A stretch of 16,790 nucleotides of DNA from Akkermansiaceae bacterium UBA4145 (lineage in GTDB: Bacteria; Verrucomicrobiota; Verrucomicrobiia; Verrucomicrobiales; Akkermansiaceae): assembly GCA_002380675.1 (NCBI GenBank), contig DFWB01000041.1:3271-20060 (forward strand), written 5' to 3'. Numbering within the stretch: the stretch's first letter is position 1; each line of letters begins with the position of its first letter. The notes under the pieces are model-generated. The model had not been told where the DNA came from. It saw nothing but the letters and a program-made list of their open reading frames with translations, and searched no databases. Below, in pieces: positions 8,833 to 14,375 of the stretch. The translations under genes and the position numbers were made by a program.

Positions 8833-9990
8833 GTGTTGGCAGAAATGAACCTGTTTCGATTGATAGTTTCTTCCCTGCTTGTTCTTGCTGGATTATCGGG
8901 AGCCTCCCGTGCCGATGACGGGTTGGAAGCGTTCCTTGGAAAACCAGTTTTCGAAAAACAGCGCCTGTTCGATGACCAGCGCTATCCCAATGTGGTGGTG
9001 ACTGCCCGGGGCACGGTGCTTTCGGTCTGGGGCAATGACGGGGTAGTGGTGCGCCGGAGTGAGGATGGAGGCAGGGCGTGGAAAGATGCCATCGTGGTTT
9101 CTGGGAAGGGATATCATGGTGGAGGGACAACGGTTGATGAAAAATCAGGGGATATCCTCGTCTTCGTCGAGGACCGGCAACCGCCGGCACCATTGACTGT
9201 GTATCGCAGTCGGGATGATGGTAAGACGTGGCAGGTTCAGGCCACGGTGATCGGGAAGGACGTAAACGGTAATACGCCTTCCATGCACATGAATGAACAC
9301 GGTATCACGCTGCTTCATGGGAAGCATAAGGGGCGCCTGCTGCGACCTACTCGCTACTACGGACCCAATGGAGGTGGCGCGGAATGGCCCTTGCAGTACA
9401 CCAATGCCATCTACAGTGACGATGGGGGGAAGTCATGGAAGACGAGCAGGCCTTTTCCTGAAAAGGGGACGGGGGAAGCGACTCTTGTGGAGTTGTCGGA
9501 TGGGCGCATTTACTATAACTCGCGGGTGCACTGGTCTGAGCGGCCGCGGAATAAACGACGGCGGGAGGCGTGGAGTGATGATGGGGGGGTGACGTGGAAG
9601 AAATGGCGCATCATAGAAGTCCTGCCGGACGGGGATCAGGGGAGGACCTACGGGTGCATGGGAGGATTGACGCGCTTGCCGTTAGAAGAGCGAGATGTCC
9701 TGATCTTCAGTAACCTCGATACTGACGCCTCGCATCGGGAGAGAGTCACGGTATGGGCGAGTTTTGACGGTGGGCGGACCTGGCCTCTCAAGAGGCTGGT
9801 GGACGCTGGTCGAAGTGGTTACTCATCGCTTGCCGCCGGTCGGGCGGAGACTGCCTCGGAAGGATGGATCTATCTCTTCTATGAGCACGACCCGATCAAG
9901 GGTGCCCACATGGCCCGGTTCAACTTGGCATGGATGCTCGGAGGCGAGTCTACAGGAGATGGCCCCCTGCCGGAGTTGAAGACCAGATAG
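8833..9990 (+). CDS. Exo-alpha-sialidase-like beta-propeller (BNR) protein
   Basis: Predicted secreted glycoside hydrolase of the sialidase superfamily (GH33-like). The signal peptide is about 1-27 (LSGASRA-DD). Five Asp boxes (S-x-D-x-G-x-x-W) lie at 76-83, 126-133, 195-202, 248-255 and 310-317, giving a complete six-bladed propeller pattern. Candidate catalytic residues are all present: Arg50 in the RYP (RIP-like) motif, Glu215 in GEATLVEL, Arg231 in YYNSR, Arg327 in AGRSGYSSL and nucleophile Tyr330. The protein could thus be active on sialic acid or a related sugar, though many environmental relatives have unknown substrates. GTG 8833 is preferred over ATG 8845 because of ribosome-binding-site spacing. 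The stop lies 12 bases from the end of the convergent selenoprotein gene, with no terminator between them. Confidence 0.88.
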   Translation: MLAEMNLFRLIVSSLLVLAGLSGASRADDGLEAFLGKPVFEKQRLFDDQRYPNVVVTARGTVLSVWGNDGVVVRRSEDGGRAWKDAIVVSGKGYHGGGTTVDEKSGDILVFVEDRQPPAPLTVYRSRDDGKTWQVQATVIGKDVNGNTPSMHMNEHGITLLHGKHKGRLLRPTRYYGPNGGGAEWPLQYTNAIYSDDGGKSWKTSRPFPEKGTGEATLVELSDGRIYYNSRVHWSERPRNKRRREAWSDDGGVTWKKWRIIEVLPDGDQGRTYGCMGGLTRLPLEERDVLIFSNLDTDASHRERVTVWASFDGGRTWPLKRLVDAGRSGYSSLAAGRAETASEGWIYLFYEHDPIKGAHMARFNLAWMLGGESTGDGPLPELKTR

Positions 9991-10002
9991 GTTCAAGGAG
10001 GC

Positions 10003-11382
10003 TTAACGGGGGGTGCTTCGGCGTTCGAAGTGCTTTTGTAGCTCTTCCCTGCTGAGGAGACCGTTTTCGTCAGTGTCCATCATTTTGAAGCGTTCGGCCA
10101 TCGGTCCGCGTGCCTCCTCAAGGGAGATGACCCCGTCTCCGTTGGTATCCATTCGTTCCAGCATCTGTCCTGCATCAGGTCGGCGGCGTTGGCCGAAACC
10201 TCCCCGCCCGCCGGGCCGCTGGCGTCTGTCAAAACCCCTGCCTCCTCCGGGAGATCGTACTGAACCGGCATCCCGGTCACGCCTGAGTTCTATCTCGTAG
10301 CGATGAGTGACGGCCCGGCACCATCCTTCTTCGTCATCACAGGCAAAATAGGAGACTTCCAATTCGAGAGGTTGCTCAATTCGTCCAGAGCTGGAATCGA
10401 CCTCGATCAGGAACTCGCGTGGATCAATGTCCGAGGGGGCCTTGACCTTAGGGGCGGACCCTTTGCTGGCGCTCATCTTAATTCCTTTGGGAGTCTTGAA
10501 TTCGAAACGGAGAGGATCTGCAAGGTTATTCCAGTGCACCGTATGGACAGGGTCGAGGTGGAAGCCGATATGGAGTTTCCCCTTTCCCCGGTCCATCAGT
10601 TCCCGGTCGGCCTCGGCACGGAGTTTGACATAGAATGTTTCCTTCGCCTGCTTCTTGTCGGGCTTTAGAGAGACGGGGCGGACAATTACGGCCATTGCTC
10701 CCTCTGGTTTTTCCGTCCGAGGGACGACACCGCTGGCGATCTTACTTGTCGGGGCGGACCTGATTTTTCGATTCAGGTCAGATGGTGAGGTGACGGTCTT
10801 GGTCTTCCCGATGAGCTTTTCCAAGTCGGCTCTCAGGGTTTCAGGGTCGCTCCAGCTTCGGGAGACTAGAATCCTGCCTTCCGGAGAAATAACGAATTCT
10901 GAATTGGGTCTGTCCCCGAATGCATGCTTCAGATCGTTCGTCATGGTGTCTGCAAGCCACGGGATTTTCGTATCGAGCTGCCTGCGGGCTGCAGAGACAT
11001 GCTTGAGTCTCTCCTCGATTGTTATGGGTTGGACGAGTCGGTCACGTTCCGGATGGGCAAGGGATTTGTAGACGTAGTAGAAATCCAATTCCTCACTCTT
11101 CTCCCGGTAGTCATGATGGATAGCCTCCAGACCGGAGACGTTACGAAGGAAGGGGGGTCATGTCAGACAGCCGAAGACGATTACCGCATGCCTGCCCTTG
11201 AGTTTTTCTCGTAGAGCGAAGCTGCGCCCCTCGGCGTCAAATACGCTGATATTGGGCACCAAGCTGCCCACCTTGGGAATATTCTCGCCACCGCGCCGGT
11301 ATTCACGGTCCTGCCCTCGCACCAAAGATTGCAAGGAGCATGTAGTTAATAGGGCCATCGTGATAGCCACGCACTTTATCAT
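10003..11382 (-). CDS. Deiodinase-like selenoprotein with DsbD-N-like and EF-hand domains (UGA read as Sec)
   Basis: One frame of 459 residues interrupted only by TGA at 11158-11160, read here as selenocysteine 75. Residues 1-23 are a signal peptide. A redoxin fold follows (about 36-193), with strand AVIVF, active site C72-L-T-U75-P-P-F and the late RPNSEFVISPEGRI segment (158-171). The F-G-x-x-T-U-P-P-F pattern is very close to iodothyronine deiodinases (SCTUPPF). Residues about 229-366 resemble the DsbD N-terminal Ig-like domain, with Cys348 and Cys355 (YFACDDEEGWC). A Gly/Arg-rich linker (379-402) leads to two canonical EF-hand loops (412-423, 436-447). Role inferred: extracytoplasmic thiol or halide redox chemistry, with calcium binding. 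ATG 11382 is chosen over GTG 11418 because it opens directly on the signal peptide; neither has a clear Shine-Dalgarno sequence. Ordinary gene calling would report two fragments. A recent nonsense mutation is the alternative. Confidence 0.85.
11123..11139 (-). promoter_or_regulatory. Predicted bacterial SECIS hairpin
   Basis: On the minus strand, GTCTCC (11139-11134) pairs over six bases, including one G-U pair, with GGAGGC (11128-11123) around the loop GGTCT (11133-11129). The loop starts 24 bases after the UGA, inside the 16-37 base range usual for bacterial SECIS elements. It begins with GG, as SelB recognition requires. The GGUCU loop is, from memory, the same as in E. coli fdhF. No bulged U is evident in the stem. 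The element is inside the coding frame, as in other bacteria. Confidence 0.75.
11158..11160 (-). other. In-frame UGA codon read as selenocysteine
   Basis: TGA lies between ACA (Thr) and CCC CCC (Pro-Pro) on the minus strand. The frame upstream encodes a signal peptide and redoxin N-terminus. Downstream it continues the same fold with no further stop for 384 codons. The position matches the Sec of deiodinases, and the following base is C, a context compatible with recoding. Confidence 0.85.
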
Positions 11383-11606
11383 CTCAATCCGAGCTAACAG
11401 GGTATCGGTGGATTTCACAAGAAGTGTAGTCGTAATTCGTTGATTTTAAGTGGTCCCACAGTGACCAGAAGAAGTCCCCCAAACTAAAAGAAGGTTTCGG
11501 TCCCGGTATCATTGTGGGTATCCCTTTACTAAACGCAAAAAAATCGCAATTAGCACTTGATAACATCAGCGGATAGGTAACTCTTGCGAAGAATTTGCAT
11601 TAACAC
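11383..11606. promoter_or_regulatory. Divergent intergenic region between selenoprotein and PEP-CTERM genes
   Basis: This 224-base gap must hold the promoters of both divergent units. It is AT-richer than the coding DNA, with an A7 tract at 11537-11543. Two possible protein-binding patterns are visible: the inverted repeat TGGTC-N7-GACCA (11451-11467) and two direct GGTATC copies at 11505-11510 and 11517-11522, 12 bases apart. No convincing sigma-70 -35/-10 pair stands out and no terminator is needed here. A GTG-initiated 12-residue extension of the selenoprotein could start at 11418. Confidence 0.4.
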
Positions 11607-12407
11607 ATGAAATCTCTCTTCAGCTCGGTTTGCGTTTTAAGTCTTTTGGCGAGTCAGTGGTCTCTGGGTGCCTTGTGGCAATCTGGGCACGGTGATATTG
11701 GTATCGGATTCGACGGAACAGATTGGGATCCACACTTCCACTTCCACGAAGAGGAAGGAGAGCATGAGGGAGAGGAGCACAAGGACGACGACGACCACGA
11801 GGGCGAAGAGGATCACGATCACGACCACGACCATGAGGGAGATAACCACCCAATTATCGATGGGGAGGAAGCTACTGAAGAGGAGTATGAGATCGACGCG
11901 CTGTCCCTAAGTGTTCCCGGGCCAACTCTTCCAGGAGCTGGAATCGCAGATTCCGGAGCTTCAAGCGTGTATGTTCTTGCGCAGGACGAGAGCCTCGCGG
12001 CCGCTCAGGGAAGCCCTTGGGTCGGCTTAGCGGTCGAAGAGATCAGCCCGGGTTTGCTCTTGGATGATGTGGTAACCTTGAGTTTGGTAGATGTCTCTGG
12101 GCCGGGTGTGTTTTCACTCTGGTCGACCGACGCTTTCGGCGGAGATAGTGTCCTCATGTCAAGCGCATTGGGCTCTACTGCTGCTAATGAAGTCGCTCTG
12201 GCACTTGAGCCGGGTCATTACCATTTCAACATGGGGTTCAGCGAAGAGGGCATCTACGATGTGACCTTTAACAGTTCTGGGACAACTGTCGATGGTGTCG
12301 AGACTGGCACTGATTTCACGGTGAGTTTCAACGTGGTGCCGGAGCCCTCCTCGGTCATCCTGCTTGCGTTAGGAGCGTTTGCAACTCTACGTAGGAGGAG
12401 AGCATAG
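11607..12407 (+). CDS. His-rich choice-of-anchor-M-like protein with PEP-CTERM sorting signal
   Basis: Secreted surface protein of unknown function. The signal peptide is 1-21. The choice-of-anchor-M-like domain opens with SGHGDIGIGFDGTDWDPHFHFH and closes with LEPGHYHFNMGFSEEGIYDVTF (200-221), matching the wall-repeat pattern G-H-x-H-x-N-x-x-F-x-x-x-G-x-Y. Residues 43-81 form an acidic insertion with 11 His and many Asp/Glu, a likely metal-binding patch. The C-terminus VPEPSS (244-249), a hydrophobic helix and RRRR (262-265) is a PEP-CTERM signal, so the protein should be processed by an exosortase in the envelope. Related anchored-repeat proteins in actinobacteria accompany Zn/Mn transporters, which fits the His patch but is not proven here. 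It is the first gene of a three-gene cassette; the start has no clear Shine-Dalgarno sequence. Confidence 0.85.
   Translation: MKSLFSSVCVLSLLASQWSLGALWQSGHGDIGIGFDGTDWDPHFHFHEEEGEHEGEEHKDDDDHEGEEDHDHDHDHEGDNHPIIDGEEATEEEYEIDALSLSVPGPTLPGAGIADSGASSVYVLAQDESLAAAQGSPWVGLAVEEISPGLLLDDVVTLSLVDVSGPGVFSLWSTDAFGGDSVLMSSALGSTAANEVALALEPGHYHFNMGFSEEGIYDVTFNSSGTTVDGVETGTDFTVSFNVVPEPSSVILLALGAFATLRRRRA
11733..11849 (+). repeat. Low-complexity His/Asp/Glu-coding tract
   Basis: Imperfect GAC/CAC/GAG/GAT triplet runs encode residues 43-81 of the PEP-CTERM protein. The tract is prone to slippage, and it explains the Arg/Thr- and Val/Leu-rich shadow frames over this stretch. Confidence 0.6.
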
Positions 12408-12422
12408 AAGCGAGGCGTCCTG

Positions 12423-12453
12423 AAGGAGGCCCGTGAGCTACAGGGCAAGATGA
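12423..12453 (+). promoter_or_regulatory. Strong Shine-Dalgarno sequence and possible 6-codon leader before the prepilin gene
   Basis: AAGGAGG (12423-12429) lies 20 bases before ATG 12450, too far for normal initiation there. A GTG at 12433 opens six codons ending in TGA 12451-12453, which overlaps that ATG as ATGA. This could be a leader peptide that couples translation, or chance. No in-frame upstream start exists for the prepilin gene nearby. Confidence 0.25.
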
Positions 12454-13160
12454 GGACGCGTGGCTTCACGATGGTAGAAGTGCTGGTGGCGGTAGCCATT
12501 ATCGCTGTTCTTGCTGCTCTTGGTGCAAGTGCTGTGTTTGCTGGTCTTGCTCGAGCCAAACAGGTTCATTGCGCCAATAATATGCGGCAGATTGGTGTGG
12601 CCCTGACGGCTCATGCGGTAAACAACAATGGGTTCTTCCCAGAAACGACTCATACGGTAGCGGTGAACAAGGCTTGGATTGCCGCGCTAGAAGACGAAAT
12701 GGGTCCCAACTACGATGAACTGCGCCTTTGCCCAGCAGATCCGTATAAAGAGGAACGACTGGAGCGGGGAGGGACAAGCTACATCCTCAACAGTTATATC
12801 TTTGTGCCTGAGATTGGCCCTTTTGGCGAGGAGCTCAGTTCTCCATGCAACAACATGCAGTGCATAGAAGAGCCCGCCCGCACGTTGATGGCCTTCATTG
12901 TCTCTGAAGAGCAGACGGTAGAAGCTACGATGGACCACACGCACTCGCGGGGCTGGACGAGAAGCTGGGAGAACGTCTTGAGGGATATCCAGCCAGACCG
13001 GCATCGAACCGGCCGGCCAGACAATGACCACTCTAGGGGATCTGCGAATTATCTTTTTATAGACGGGCACGTCGAGACGTGGAAGGCCAGCGACGTTAAG
13101 CAACGAATCGAGGCCGGGGAGAACTTTGCCGAGCCTCCGAATTTACGAGAGGATGCGTAA
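12450..13160 (+). CDS. Type II secretion/pilin-like protein with prepilin N-terminus and H-X-DG motif
   Basis: Pseudopilin-like protein of the class abundant in Verrucomicrobiota and Planctomycetota. The leader RTRG is followed by FTMVEVLVAVAIIAVLAALG: prepilin peptidase should cut after Gly5 and methylate Phe6, with the conserved Glu at mature position 5. The helix continues to CANNMRQIGVAL. Near the C-terminus HSRGSANYLFIDGHV (194-208) is the H-X9-DG signature with 10 instead of 9 residues between His194 and Asp205. The middle holds several Cys, perhaps disulfides (CPADP, CNNMQC). It probably sits in the inner membrane or a pseudopilus. It is 42 bases after the PEP-CTERM gene and just before the next cassette gene, so it probably serves these two secreted proteins. 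The exact role is unknown. Confidence 0.87.
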   Translation: MRTRGFTMVEVLVAVAIIAVLAALGASAVFAGLARAKQVHCANNMRQIGVALTAHAVNNNGFFPETTHTVAVNKAWIAALEDEMGPNYDELRLCPADPYKEERLERGGTSYILNSYIFVPEIGPFGEELSSPCNNMQCIEEPARTLMAFIVSEEQTVEATMDHTHSRGWTRSWENVLRDIQPDRHRTGRPDNDHSRGSANYLFIDGHVETWKASDVKQRIEAGENFAEPPNLREDA

Positions 13161-13163
13161 TTG

Positions 13164-14348
13164 ATGAATAATCATTGGAATTCCATCAGAGGAAAAAAAT
13201 TTGGTAGGCCGATTTGGCTGGCCCTCATTACGGTTCTCTTGGTTCAGGGGGTGCAAGCTGGGACGCTCCTAAAGCGAATCCACGTGGATCATGCCTTTCG
13301 CTACCAGGGAGGGGAATGGGAAGTCGTGATTCACGGGAACGATGGAGATGATGACCTCGACCCTGATGAAGCAGTTCTAGTGGTGTTCGACAGGCCGTTT
13401 CCCCAAGAGGGAGGCAGGGCGACTCGGCCATCGAGCGAGCAATGGAATTTTCTGGGGGTTGCTGGAAATGAGGACGTGTGGCTCATCCCGCAGGCTTTCA
13501 CTCCTCTTATCTGGCCGGGATGGCGATCAGAAGGTGCCTTTGCCCGTTATTTCAATGGAGATTCAAGGTTGGGCTTTGCGGCGCCATTCGTGAAAATTTC
13601 GCTCGAAGGAATTAGCTATTCAGGCTTAGGCGATGGTCATTTCTCGATGTGGAGCAATCAGACCGGAGGGGTCACCAAGCTTTGGATCTCGAGTGCCGAT
13701 GGCCTCACCGAGGAGGACGCCTACTATTTTTCATCGGGGCATGCCCACACGAACATTGGATTCAGTGATCCTGGAGTTTATCGCGTCGACTACACAGCAT
13801 CGGCTTTTCTCTCCAACGATGGGGGAAATCCTCTGATAGGGACAGAGCCGGTGGTAAGTCCGGTGCAGGGATTCTACTATGCGGTCGGGACTTATGCAGA
13901 GTGGAAGGCTACCTATTTTGCGCCTCATGAGCTGGTTGGTGAGACTCCCTCTGACGGGGTCCCGGCGACTACTGCGTACGGCTCAGATAGCGATCAGGAT
14001 GGAGTGCCCCTGCTCCTCGAGTATGCTTTTAATCTTTCGCCGGTGGAGGCTGACGGAAACCTTCTAAACCCGGGTTCGGAAACTGGGGGTTTGCCGCTGG
14101 TGTATCTGGATGATTCTGGCGTGGAACCTCGATTGGTAATCGAGTATTTACGCCGTCGTGAAGAGGGTGCGCCTCGCCTTTCTTATTACCCCGAGTTTTC
14201 CTCTACCTTGGAATCTGGCTGGCAGGAGGCTGTAAGCGAGACCGTAGTGCCTATCAACCCGATCTGGGAACTGGTGAGGGCCGAAGACGCAGCCAGCTCA
14301 AACGGGGATTCTGCTCGCTTCGGGCGGGTTCGGGTGGAGCTGGAATAG
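13164..14348 (+). CDS. Choice-of-anchor-M-like secreted protein with verrucomicrobial C-terminal module
   Basis: Exported protein of unknown function. The signal peptide is about 1-32 (VQGVQA). The choice-of-anchor-M-like domain starts with HVDHAFRYQGGEWEVVIHGND and DLDPDEAVLVV, and ends with SSGHAHTNIGFSDPGVYRVDY (His193, His195). It is thus paralogous to the protein two genes upstream but lacks the His-rich insertion. The C-terminal half has the Ca-binding-like DSDQDGVPLLLEYAF segment and a beta-rich tail ending GRVRVELE, a module common at the ends of secreted verrucomicrobial proteins. It has no PEP-CTERM signal. TTG 13161 directly precedes ATG 13164; ATG is preferred, with GAGAGG about 11 bases upstream. 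The stop of the prepilin gene is only three bases away, implying cotranslation. Confidence 0.83.
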   Translation: MNNHWNSIRGKKFGRPIWLALITVLLVQGVQAGTLLKRIHVDHAFRYQGGEWEVVIHGNDGDDDLDPDEAVLVVFDRPFPQEGGRATRPSSEQWNFLGVAGNEDVWLIPQAFTPLIWPGWRSEGAFARYFNGDSRLGFAAPFVKISLEGISYSGLGDGHFSMWSNQTGGVTKLWISSADGLTEEDAYYFSSGHAHTNIGFSDPGVYRVDYTASAFLSNDGGNPLIGTEPVVSPVQGFYYAVGTYAEWKATYFAPHELVGETPSDGVPATTAYGSDSDQDGVPLLLEYAFNLSPVEADGNLLNPGSETGGLPLVYLDDSGVEPRLVIEYLRRREEGAPRLSYYPEFSSTLESGWQEAVSETVVPINPIWELVRAEDAASSNGDSARFGRVRVELE

Positions 14349-14375
14349 AGGAGCGTTGGGAATAGCCTTACAGAC

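Noticed and set aside
10003..11088. EF-hand protein starting at the internal TTG 11088
   Set aside because: The frame is open and homologous-looking from the UGA onward (PPFLRN...). The TTG start would remove the active site and signal peptide, and no Shine-Dalgarno sequence supports it.
11150..11165. Nonsense mutation or sequencing error making a pseudogene
   Set aside because: It cannot be excluded fully. However, the stop is specifically TGA, at the deiodinase Sec position, with a SECIS-like hairpin at the right distance and no other damage in 459 codons.
11158..11418. Short stand-alone minus-strand protein of 86 residues ending at TGA
   Set aside because: It is only the front of a redoxin fold and stops exactly at the active site. 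The same frame continues with the rest of the fold, so it is part of the selenoprotein.
11733..11849. Tandem repeat or CRISPR-like array
   Set aside because: The periodicity is triplet codon repetition for His/Asp/Glu inside a gene. There are no constant repeats with unique spacers.
13161..13163. TTG 13161 as start of the third cassette gene
   Set aside because: ATG follows immediately, and the ATG has better spacing from GAGAGG.
14349..14375. Bidirectional terminator between the third cassette gene and the ABC gene
   Set aside because: The 27-base gap shows no inverted repeat with a T-run on either strand.
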